The position numbers were made by a program, and so were the translations under genes. A DNA stretch of 64,000 bases from Agapetus fuscipes (lineage: Eukaryota > Arthropoda > Insecta > Trichoptera > Glossosomatidae): NCBI GenBank assembly GCA_951799405.1, contig OX637361.1, positions 8,579,156-8,643,155 of the forward strand, given 5' to 3'. A model generated the notes under the pieces. That model saw only the letters and a list, made by a program, of their open reading frames with translations, ran no database searches and was not told where the DNA came from. Positions 54,593-64,000 of the stretch are shown piece after piece. Numbering within the stretch: the stretch's first letter is position 1; every line of letters starts with the position of its first letter.

Positions 54593-57500
54593 ATGATAAA
54601 GTACAGGTCACCGTTGATAAGCTTAAAAAACATTTGCAAGCGTTTTAAAAGCGATGTGATAGTTAAAAGTAATCGCGAGGGAGTTTGTCCGTACGATGTA
54701 AATTCAAGCGGGAACACTGAAGATTTTGGATTGAAAAATGAATCGATAAAAATTGTGAAAAAATTTGAGGACATTCCTGGACCTCGCGCTTTCCCCTTTA
54801 TTGGAACACTATGGAATTATGTGCCAGTTTTTGGTAAGAAATTTGCCTACTATAAAAACGTTTTTTATAAGAGCTGTACTCATACGTTGGTATGAGTCTG
54901 ACCACCAATGCTGTAAAAAATGTTTTACAATATTAATGTCACCCCAGTTTTAGGGAAGGTCGGCAAAAGTTGCAGATTTGTGTTCATTCGAAATTAGGTT
55001 TTTAATTTTCTCGACTTATAGGTTGGTATGCGGCTGACCACCCATGCTGTAGAAAATGGTTCACTTTACCAATGTCACCCCTGTTTCAGGGAAGGTCGGC
55101 GAAACTTGCAGGGTGTATTTGTAAGTACACATGCAGCATTTGTAAGCGCGAACTTACCTACATGTGTCAGTACAGTTTACTAACTGGACGGATTCAACGT
55201 CTTGGTACAGATTTTATAGTTCAGAGTTGTATCTTCTTCGTCCTGTTTTTATTGGGTCGTGCATACAACAGAGAATTTACCTTTCAAGGATGTTGACAGA
55301 GCCTTGGTCATACTTGGATGCTTTCAAATCTCAAAGGCATATGAAAGAACTAATCCAAATGATCTGCAAATAATAATAATCTAAGCTGCAAAGATATGTA
55401 TATTACATTTGAGATAAATATTAAATGCATTCTCACAAGCAAACACGTATAAGTTCGCGCTAACACATGCCGCATGTCTATAAATCTATAATCTATAATC
55501 TAAGTTGCAAGGATATATTCATTTAAAGCTCTCAGATGTATGCCCACAAACCAACAAGTGTAGTTCGCGCTTACAAATGCTGTGGACCTACAATATAAAA
55601 ACGCAATCTCAAAGGAACATAAACCCTGTAACTCTTGCCGACCTTCCCTGAAACAGAGGTGACATTGGCAAAGTGAACCTTTTTTTTTCAGTATGGGTGG
55701 TCAGCTTCATACCAACCTATAAGTCAAGGAATAACTTATAACTTAGATTATAGATTATATAAAACGAGAAAGTATAACTTGAGGTAAGTAAACCATATTG
55801 TTTACCGATATATGAATCGTCAAATATTGGTCTATCCATCACGAAATTTTTAATTGGTGAAATGATGAATATTTTAGGACTATGACAGCAATTATTCAAT
55901 TAATTCAATATTATATAATATGTGGCATTGGCTTTTAGAACCTATTTATTTCCACATGTAAGATGTCCAGTTCAGCTTTTGCGCCAATTACTGTGACGGC
56001 TAAGTAACCTTGCCGGTATCAAAACCGATGTAGTGTGAGGAAAACAATTAACTACGCAATTATTTTTGATCGTATTTGAAGTAAGGTCAACAAAAGTATT
56101 GATCTACCGACACATATTTTTGTATATACTACAAGTTATTATTTTTCATAAAATATCACTAAGAATTAATACACATTAAGTAATACTGATTTTAATTATA
56201 GAAAATATTTATTGTTGAGAAATAACTGAAATTTCTTTTAAATATGAATTTCTTGCATATTAGACTCAAGCAAAATTGTACCTACATTTTATAAAATATT
56301 TGAAGATTCAACCAATTTAGTACGTTTACTAAAATTATCTTATTTTGCATTAAAACAACGACCTCACGATATCCAAGCCAGTTTTGGAGTCTAATCTCCA
56401 AAAGATTTGACAGATTAAAAAACTTTGTATGGACCAGAGACTAGCACCTCTGGCCGTCAGATTTGGAAGTAATCCCGCCAAATGATAAGGCTTATTTTCG
56501 CGCCCTTTCAATGTTCCGACCTGATTAAAGATATCGAATGTCGAAATATAAATATAAGTACTTAATGGACACATGATAAAATGACGGAAAAACACTAAAA
56601 GTGTCATACATTATTTGGAAAAAGCCTAGATTACCGTATTTGATTCTATATCTTTGATATCGTCCATTTCGTACATTTTTTTCATGCATTGGGTACCTAT
56701 ACTATTACTCAAGTACATAATAGTACAGGTTATATGTACCTACTTGAGTAATAAAACTCTATAAAATTCATAATACACGTTTTATGTTAGTTACGCTATA
56801 AATCACTTTACTTCAAATAAAGAAAAATATAAAATTAAAATTTGTATGCAACATTGTAGCTATATATGAATTAATAATAATTTTCTTGATGACACTGTAG
56901 TTTGCACACGTTGGTAGATTATATTTTATTATGTTTCATTAGTAACTTTAATTACTAAGCACATATCAAATGTCGATTTATTTTCCACTAGGAAATAATT
57001 TTCGTTGAACATTAATATGTTCACTTATTTGTAGAATGCATGCAAATAATATTATTAGGTGTTCTGCATTTATGTCGACAAAATAAATTTCTCCGAATTA
57101 AAATATCCCATTATATGTCTGTTTCAACTTGCTTACAAAACAGGTCATTAATAAGAAAGAGAAGAAAGAACTTCACAGTTGCATTTCCATGTGTACAAAA
57201 AAACTCGGGCGAATGTGAAAATGTTCCTAGAAAGTTGGTACTATTGCGAATAATAATGGCTGCCGAACCAGTCCGAACATAGCTAGAGTTAACAAATAAA
57301 ACGAATTATAATTAATATTGTGATCGCTAAAGTAGACGACTTGTAAAGGAAAATGCATTATTTTAAGACATTATGGCATGTTATAGAATGAAAAAAACTG
57401 ATTTTACTGCCCGTGCAACAGAGAAGAACGATTTTCTCTACGTTTTGTCGGAGTCTTTGTACCTACTTCTGCTACAAAGGATCTGGACATAAATTGTTTT

Positions 57501-60500
57501 CTCAACAACACCAATACTTTTGCAGCACTCTAAGTCTTTCACACAAGACTCTTTAAAAAGCCTTCAAAATCATGAATAGTTTCATTTGATTTCAGGTGAA
57601 TACAGTTTCAGTACGTTGGATAAGAACGCGCAAAAAAAATATGACAAATATGGACCTTTGGTACTGGAGAGGGTACTGCCAGGAGTGAATGTCCTCCACA
57701 TTTATGATCCTGAAGACATTGAAACAGTCCTGAGAGCCTCGGGGAAGTATCCTGAACGACGATCCCATATCGCGCTGCAAAAGTACAGAAAGGAAAAACC
57801 GGATGTGTACAATTCTGGGGGAATCCTACCAACGTAAGTAATCCATTAAAATCAAAAATAAGATGTGAGAAAACTAGTATGAAGCGCGATGCCAATCATT
57901 GATTGCCTGCGTGCCCCTCTTGTTTGCTGCACGAACACAACCCGCAGCGTCTGAGCTAAAGGGGAAACAGCTGATTTTTATAAAAATGGAAAAAAAAATG
58001 TGACGGTACCTGACCAGCCCCTGCAGTCTCAACGGGCGTCGGTAGATCTTATAGTATATTGTTACGAACTATGAAATCAAAGTATACATGCACTATAGTG
58101 TGGGTAGAACAATCTTGGAGTAGTCCATGATGGTGGTAGTGCATAGAACGGTGTTCTGGTGTGATCGAAAAATCGAAGAATGATCTGGAATATGCGAGAG
58201 AGATCTCTTTTGTACCTATAAATAGGGACTGCAATGGTACGGAGAGCGATTAGTCGCTCCAAGCATTTTGCCGTGAAGACTAAGGCTGGTTTTAGTGTCG
58301 CGCTGACAACGCGCTGACCGTCAGCGCTGACCGTTCAAAATATATGAACTTGTAGGAAGCGTTTTAGAATGGCGCGTAGCTGTCAGCGCTACAAGTTCAT
58401 ATATTTGGCTGTCAGCGCTGACGGTCAGCGTGTTGTCAGCGCGACACTAAAACCAGCCTTATAAGCAGAGATTAAATATTGTAAGTTGTGAACATTGTGA
58501 ATATTGTAGGTTGGTATGACGCTGACCACCCATACTGTAAAAAATGGTTCACTTTGCCAATGTCACCCCTGTTTCAGGGAAGGTCGGCAAAAGTTGTGGG
58601 GCTTATGTTCATTTGAGGTTTGGATTTTATTTGTAAGTACACATTCAGCATTTGTAAGCGCGAACTACACTTGTTGGTTTGTGGGCATACATCTGAGAGC
58701 TTTAAATGAATATATCCTTGCAACTTAGATTATAGATTATAGATTATAGTGAACCATACTGTATAAACTAAATTCTGTTAAAATAAATAATTGCAGTTTT
58801 ATTAAAAGAGAACCCCAGTAAAATCGTAACAATATATTTGAAGAAAAGACGCAATTAAACATTGCGCCGTGTAAACAGCTGATCGATGTTCCGTAAAAAA
58901 ACTTCAAATCGATAAGGTAAGATCTACCAACCAGATCCAGGTCACTAGGAAAATGGCTCACGAGATTTTTTTTTATTTTAGGTTGCTAAGGACTTTCTCT
59001 TAGTGGCAAAAAATTAACATTCGTAAAGGAGAGCATCGGAACTTTGTACTATTTTTAAAGATTTAAAACTTTTGTTGTTTTTCAGCAATGGGGAAGAGTG
59101 GTGGAAGATTCGCAGTTTATTTCAAAAACCACTTTCGAGTCCCAAGAAAGCGAAGACCTACGTTAACCTCACCAACTCTGTGGTGGATGATTTTGTAAAA
59201 GTAATTGAAAGGGAATCACCTACAAATCAAGTTGATATGAAAATCGTTATCCCGAATTTTCTACCTCATTTGTCAAGGCTGAATCTTGAATGTAAGTAAA
59301 TCTTTAATGAACCTTTGTTTTGAATGTTTTTGTTGAGCGTGTTTTTTAAAATATATTTTATCAAGTAAATTTAGATTGTACCTACGTATTGTTTACATAA
59401 TATTGTGACTTGGTATTTTCATGTTTAATAAAGTTAACTTGGTTCGCTTTTGCCAATGCCGCCCTGGTTTCAGGGAAAGGCGGCAAAGTTTATGTTCATG
59501 TGAGGTTTGGTTTATTCTGATGTACACATACAGCATGAAGTGTAAGTGCAAACTTACATATTGTGCCTGCTTGTAGGCATGGATTAAATATGAGCCTTAA
59601 ATGCCAATACATATTTGTTACTGAGATTAATGATTATAGAACTTAAATGATGTTGTAGTAAATGTTTTACTCAACAGATTTCACCAGTAAATATTTTGTA
59701 ACTATTGCAGTAACTAATTATTTCCAAGATCGAGTCGTCTTTACTGACCAACGACACTTAACGATACTTTACCACCAACGAATCGTTTTTGAGTCGTTTT
59801 CCAGCATTATAGCAATGGACATCTGTACCCTTAGTACGAGTTGCAAAACTTGAGTAAAGTAAAGTTGACGGAAAGTATTAAGAGTGATTTTCCCCAAAAT
59901 CTGCAGTTTTTGTTTCTTACACCTTATGGTCTTAGCAAAAGAGTAACAGTGATGAAGAAAATCAAGTTCAAACAAACCAAAACGACAGATTTTGGGAAAA
60001 CCCAATCTTTAATACTTTCTGTAAACTTTACTTTACTCAAGTTTTGCAACGCGTACTCAGGGTACTGATTTGTATGGCCAGTCGTTTGCATTTCAATAAA
60101 ACTGTGATAATTTCTTAGATTTAGAACGCAAAACGCAAAAAACGCAACTAAGCTACACATATAGTGTAACTTCTTGCCGCGTTATCCCCGAAGGGGTCGC
60201 ATGTGGCGAGTTGAACCTATTTATTTTTACAGGTAAGGGGGCCGGCCTTACGCCAACCACTTTAATTGAAGTGGTGTTTTCCCAGCTCCCGAGAGAGCTG
60301 GTACTCATTTCTTGTGAAGGCTGAGTAAACCTTGCCGGTATTATTATTTTGGGGTTTGAAATAAACACCGAAACGGGAAATCATTTCTGACACCCTCGCG
60401 CTCGGTGGGATTCGAACCCGAGCTCACGGCATGGAATGCAAGCACTCTACCAACTGAGCTATCGACCGGACCTGTTATCGAACGCTCGTTGTTATTTCGT

Positions 60501-61010
60501 GTCTATTCGGTTTTTAGTTAACTCAATGTTGGAAATACTGGGCCTTAGTGAATTATGGTAATTTACCCAAAATTACATTGCAGTTTTTTCGCCACGTACG
60601 GAAATCATTCTCGAGGCTGGTTATCGAAGCGAGCAACGCGGCAGTTTCCGCGCCCACTTTCTGTCAGCAACAAGATGGGTAAAGGTTGCGTAAAATATAA
60701 CACGGTCTCACCCGGAAGTGTAGTATAAGAATTTGTCATCTATTGCCAACCCTAAAAGTGATAGTTTTAAATTGTATTTATAGAGTAATTTTTTTTTTTT
60801 TTCAGTAATCTGTATAATCGCCTTCGACGTTCGACTTGGAAGTTTCAGTCCAGCAGAATTGTTGGAAACTTCGTTCTCTTCAGAAATGATAGAAGCGACT
60901 CGCCTGTCCAACTACTACACGGTCAAGACGGACTATTCTTCCCAGCTACTCGAGTACTTCAACACGCCAGCGTACAAGAAGTTTTGTAAAGTGCAAGAGT
61001 TTATTGAAAA
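54593..61010 (+). CDS. Mitochondrial-clan cytochrome P450, first four exons (CYP302A1/dib-like)
   Basis: Exons 54593-54833, 57596-57833, 59086-59291 and 60806-61010 join in phase (296 codons) and end in an open donor, so the gene continues past the window. The N terminus is basic (KYRSPLISLKNICKRFKSD) without a membrane anchor, as expected for a mitochondrial P450. IPGP is at 61-64, followed by GTLWNYVP. YGPLVLERVLPGVNVLHIY, RRSHIALQKYRKEKPDVYNS, GGILPTNGEEWWKIRS and FDVRLGSFSPAELLE are typical of the clan. QKPLSSP and the overall text suggest CYP302A1 (disembodied, ecdysteroid C22 hydroxylase), but CYP301, CYP49 or CYP333 relatives cannot be excluded. The I-helix, ExxR and heme Cys regions are not in the window. 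Introns contain R1, R3, LINE and MITE insertions. Confidence 0.9.
54886..55010 (+). repeat. R1 element, 5' half
   Basis: GTTGGTATGAGTCTGACCAC to GTGTTCATTCGAAATTAGG; stops where another R1 begins. Confidence 0.8.
55011..55168 (+). repeat. R1 element, internally shortened
   Basis: CGACTTATAGGTTGGTATGC, GTTTCAGGGAAGGTCGGCG, then a skip to GTAAGTACACATGCAGC and GCGCGAACTTACC. Confidence 0.8.
55371..55728 (-). repeat. R1b element with an R1a tail fragment inserted in it
   Basis: R1b text runs 55371-55477 (to GCCGCATGT) and resumes at 55583 with GGACCTACAATATAAAAA. Between them, 55478-55582 is the tail half of an R1a copy (three TCTATAA tail units to TTCGCGCTTACAAATGC). Confidence 0.82.
55729..57595. 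other. P450 first intron, remainder
   Basis: AT-rich. A decayed R3 piece at 55936-56030 (GAACCTATTTATTTCCACAT, AACCTTGCCGGTAT) and a repeat patch at 57155-57285 related in reverse to 44050-44140. Confidence 0.45.
58283..58459. repeat. TA-flanked palindromic MITE, 177 bp
   Basis: AGGCTGGTTTTAGTGTCGCG and CGCGACACTAAAACCAGCCT are perfect inverted ends flanked by TA (58281-58282, 58460-58461). The inside repeats GTCAGCGCTGAC and AACTTGTAG against CTACAAGTT, so nearly the whole element folds on itself. Confidence 0.85.
58506..58752 (+). repeat. R1a element
   Basis: GTAGGTTGGTATGACGCTGA, GCGCGAACTACACTTGTTGG and a three-unit TTATAGA tail. Very close to the copies at 37679 and 63094. Confidence 0.92.
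59432..59640 (+). repeat. R1 element, decayed
   Basis: TTTGCCAATGCCGCCCTGG, TTCATGTGAGGTTTGG, GTAAGTGCAAACTTACAT and a GAGATTAATGATTATAG end. Confidence 0.75.
59828..60062. repeat. TA-flanked inverted-repeat MITE, 235 bp
   Basis: TA at 59826-59827 and 60063-60064. CCCTTAGTACGAGTTGCAAA, ACTTGAGTAAAGTAAAGTT on the left; AACTTTACTTTACTCAAGT, TTTGCAACGCGTACTCAGGG on the right. Arms over 60 bp. Confidence 0.85.
60138..60470 (-). repeat. R3 tRNA-headed SINE, full unit
   Basis: On the minus strand: A-box-like TAGCTCAGTTGGTAGAGTGC, B-box CGGGTTCGAATCCCACCG, the full R3 body and the end GTGTAGCTTAGTTGCGTTTT. The best-preserved R3 in the window; usable as the reference copy. Not a tRNA gene: no acceptor-stem closure or independent tRNA end. 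Confidence 0.92.
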
Positions 61011-61011
61011 G

Positions 61012-61370
61012 TAAGTAATCTAAGTTGCAAAAATATAAAAAAAGTTCATACAACATGCTGCATGTGTACTTAAAAAATAAGCCAAACCACACGTGAACAT
61101 AAACCTTCCAACTCCTCCCCCCTTTCCCTAAAACCGGGGTAGTATTGGCAAAAGTGAACCAAGTTTTTACAGAATGGGGTCAGCCTCATACCAAGGAACT
61201 AGCGACCTATAAGCCAAGCAACTGTACTTACGTATGTGTACTTTAAAAATAAACCAAAAATCACATGAACGTAAACCTTCCAACCCCCGCCTTTCTCCGA
61301 AACCGGGTGGCATTGGAAAATGAACTAAGTTTTTACAGAATGGGGCATCAGTCTCATACCATATACCTAT
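61012..61370 (-). repeat. Two decayed R1 copies in tandem
   Basis: Copy one 61012-61207 (TAATCTAAGTTGCAAAAATA to GACCTATAAGCCAAGCAAC), copy two 61208-61370 (TGTACTTTAAAAATAAACC to CAGTCTCATACC). Both carry CCTTCCAAC and ACCGGG(G)T variants found in no other copy here. Confidence 0.75.
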
Positions 61371-61592
61371 TACCTATACCTATTAGGCCCGGTATATTGA
61401 ACTGTAGTAATATTTTAGTTAACTATTACTTGAACTTTCATTCAAAATACTCAATCTCGAGTTAACTAAAACCGAACATTACCGAAGTATGAGGCCACGC
61501 CCCCAAATCTTGGAAATAATTAAAATGCCATTCAAAAGCTTTAAAACAACTAACTATTCATAAAAATCATATGCCTAACCTTCATTAAGCTA

Positions 61593-62361
61593 TTAAGCAA
61601 CTATCTCCCAACTTTCGACAATGTCTCCCTCTCTAACCATGAACACTTAAATCTTCTTGGTGTTTCTCTGTCATCAGAGTTAAAATACCATGATGCTATT
61701 GAGTCTCGCACAACTTCCGCTTTCCGGCGACTCGGCATATTATACAGAGCCCGTAGGTTTTTTACTTCAGCCCAGTTATTGACTCTGTATAAATCCCAAA
61801 TCCGCCCCATTATCGAGTATGGCAGCCATCTCTGGTGTGGTATGTCCAAGAAGTTGAGTGACCAACTTGATTCTGTGCAAAGGAGGGCAGTGAGGTTGAT
61901 CAATGATCCTTCTCTGACATCCGATCTGCAGCCGCTCCAGCACCGAAGAAAAGTTGGAATGCTCAGTCTTTTTTATCGATATTACCACGGAGCTTGTTCT
62001 AATGAGCTCCATTCATTAATCCCTCCCCCTCGCATTTCAGAAAGGGAAACTCGTAGTACGACTCTCATTCATCCCTTTGCAGTCGATCTCAAAACTATGA
62101 GAACTTGGCGTTTTCATGACTCATTCCTTTGCCAAACTGCCCGTTTATGGAATGGTCTACCAGTATCTGTGTTCCCTTCCCAATTTAATCCGGTTTTATT
62201 CAAAACCAACATCAATCACCACTTCCTTGCAGCGCCTCACGACAGAACCAAGAACTCAAGCAACACCTCTGCGGCACCCTTCCAGGGTGACATAGACCCC
62301 CAAGACTCACAAGAATTGGGGAGCCTCCCGCACAGGATTCCTTAAAAAAAAAAAAAAAAAA
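61593..62361 (+). mobile_element. 5'-truncated LINE with poly(A) and 9-bp target duplication
   Basis: The duplication ATTAAGCTA lies at 61584-61592 and 62362-62370. The sequence ends in a run of about 19 A. It encodes the C-terminal ~235 residues of a non-LTR reverse transcriptase: GVSLSSELKYHDAIESRTTS, LTLYKSQIRPIIEYGSHLW, VQRRAVRLIND and TARLWNGLPVSVFP. The frame is open from about 61636 to the stop at 62345, so the insertion is fairly recent. It lies in the P450 intron downstream of the last visible exon. Confidence 0.92.
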
Positions 62362-62370
62362 ATTAAGCTA

Positions 62371-63093
62371 AAATACGAGACAAAAAATGTTCAGTTTGCA
62401 ACAATTTTGATGTATCCTTACATTAAAAAAGAACAGCTGCTGTCAGTGAAGCGCCGCCATCTTGAAAATCGAAAGTTAAAGTTACTAAATAGTTACTGCC
62501 GAAATTCGGTGAGTGAAATATTATGATGATTTAACTAAAATTGCATTTTAGTTAACTTTACGATACTTCAAAGTCTATTAGTCAAGGAACTAGTTAGTAG
62601 GTTCCTTTGATTAGGAAATACCTACGTTAGGTATTACTACATTCGTAATTAAAATAAACCTATTAATGGTTCCTCTCCCTTGTTCATTTATTTGTCGAAC
62701 GCACAAAACGTCTTGTGTTTTCTATCGAATTTGATATTTAAATAAACGGTCACAAACAATAGGATACCCCAGAATGGTAAATTTGAAATTCAGATGATTT
62801 TGGTCCGACGGGAAGAATAATCCCTAGATGTTGATATTCACTATCAAGATTTTACAGATAAAGGAAGGCAAGTTTTTTTTAAATGAAATACAAAAGTAAA
62901 GTTTCGGTGTAATAGAAAAAATGGGATTTTTAAAATTTAAACAAGAAGTGGCGGCTAATCTGCAATGGTGATTTCTAATGTTGGTGTATTAATTTGCTAC
63001 ATTTTTTGCATAGGAAATTTCTGACTTTTTTTGTATAGATTTCTTTGTAAGGTTTTGTTCTTTTATATATTTAAATGTAATTTTTTATTCATA
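62371..63093. other. P450 intron, nothing recognised
   Basis: AT-rich DNA. TTTAGTTAAC words on either side of the LINE (about 61415, 62570) hint that the LINE landed in an older repeat. Confidence 0.4.
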
Positions 63094-63347
63094 TTCCTTG
63101 ACTTATAGGTTGGTATGAGGCTGACCACCCATACTGTAAAAAATGGTTCACTTTGCCAATGTTACCCCTGTTTCAGGGAAGGTCGGCAAAAGTTGTGGGG
63201 CTTATGTTCATTTGAGGTTTGGATTTTATTTGTAAGTACACATTCAGCATTTGTAAGCGCGAACTACACTTGTTGGTTTGTGGGCTTACATCTGAGAGCT
63301 TAAATGAATATATCCTTGCAACTTAGATTATAGATTATAGATTATAG
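63094..63347 (+). repeat. R1a element, full length
   Basis: TTCCTTGACTTATAGGTTGG to a three-unit TTATAGA tail. It differs from the copy at 58506 at only a few visible positions, so both are probably recent. Confidence 0.93.
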
Positions 63348-63363
63348 AAACACATTTAAACAA

Positions 63364-63812
63364 ACGCGGTAGCCCTCGAAGCAGTCGCATGTAGCATGTT
63401 GAACATATTTATTTTCACAAGTATGATGATTAGTTGATGACGTCTTTAAAAGGCCGTTTCGTGATGTACTCTAAGGTTGCTTGTGCAAATGATGTCAGAA
63501 ATTTGCTTGTCTTCAGTACATTCTGGTAACCTCCGTGGTCCTTTGTCTCTCTCACATTATAAGGCAGGTGGTTCCAGGCCATAGGACTAGCAACTGCAAA
63601 TGCACGCTTTCCAAACAGTGTTTTTACTCTTCTTAACGGTTCTTCAACCCGTGTTTTGGCTCCGGTTTCTGCCGAGCGGAGGAGGGAGTCTTCAGGTTCT
63701 CATATTGTTTGTGAATGCTAAATAAAATTTATCAAAAAAAAAACCCAAAATGGGAAATCATTTCAGACACCTTCTGTGATGATCGAATCCTAGTTTGGTA
63801 GAACGCTTTGAG
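63364..63812 (-). repeat. Broken R3 SINE with a LINE fragment inside
   Basis: 63364-63420 (GAAGCAGTCGCATGTAGC, TATTTATTTTCAC) and 63745-63812 (AAATGGGAAATCATTTCAG, TGATCGAATCCTAG) are the two halves of a decayed R3. The piece between, 63425-63690, is a minus-strand LINE C-terminal fragment (FAVASPMAWNHLPYNVRE, SFAQATLEYITKRPFK) related to 17266-17480. Confidence 0.65.
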
Positions 63813-64000
63813 CATAGCTCTTACTTTTTTTAAACTTCACTTTTTGATACAAAAAAAACACATATTTCTGATTAAACTTATTACAAAGGTGGAATCGAAA
63901 CATCTGTTATTGTTGATAATATTGTGGAGATAGGTAATATTTATCCGTAAAAGGTCAGCATCGTGTTTACAGTTTTTATCAAATTTTATTTGTTTATTAA
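63813..64000. other. Window end, nothing recognised
   Basis: AT-rich P450 intron or flank. No exon with splice sites seen. Confidence 0.4.

Noticed and set aside
60390..60470. tRNA-like sequence on the minus strand
   Set aside because: It is the head of the R3 SINE, not an independent tRNA gene.

Overview
This is eukaryotic nuclear DNA, most likely from an insect and probably a moth or butterfly. The genes are split into short exons with GT/AG introns, the DNA between them is AT-rich with frequent GTACCTAC-like words, and the gene set is animal. Lepidoptera is an inference. No bacterial or phage features, rRNA genes, CRISPR arrays or operons are seen.

Layout. (1) 1195-20650, + strand: the 3' part of an ABCG half-transporter gene. 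Eight exons run in consistent phase from the signature motif to the stop; the Walker A part lies left of the window. Its second intron in the window (2885-16057) holds a BEL/Pao LTR retrotransposon (6415-13977). That element's 3' LTR is split by a decayed Harbinger transposon (6954-8455). (2) 20651-26698: gene-free. (3) 26699-28452, + strand: a complete two-exon FADD-like adaptor (death-effector plus death domain). (4) 30389-41551, - strand: a complete five-exon SAM-domain sphingomyelin-synthase-related gene (SMSr/SAMD8 type). (5) 42153-49316, + strand: a complete four-exon SH3BGR-like gene (Sh3beta), divergent from SMSr with about 600 bp between the start codons. (6) 49317-54592: gene-free and rich in repeats. 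(7) 54593 to beyond 61010, + strand: the first four exons of a mitochondrial-clan cytochrome P450, CYP302A1/disembodied-like, continuing off the right edge.

The genes are unrelated housekeeping, signalling or steroid-type genes, and nothing suggests that they work together.

Repeats dominate the rest. R1 is a ~250-bp element starting TTCCTTGACTTATAGG and ending in TTAGATTATA or TTAGATTAG tails, with more than 20 copies in two subtypes. R2 and R3 are two tRNA-headed SINE units; they also occur fused as one heterodimeric SINE with a clear 11-bp target duplication. FB1 to FB4 are foldback families; all have copies flanked by 12- or 13-bp target duplications and all carry a TGAA(G/A)A-hairpin-GAAA(C) core. 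There are also TA- or TTA-flanked inverted-repeat elements, LINE 3' fragments, and a degenerate 22/23-bp minisatellite. No new functional system is proven. The best leads are the FB families with their hammerhead-like core, the heterodimeric SINE, and the duplicated ABCG exon end with its array of splice-donor copies.
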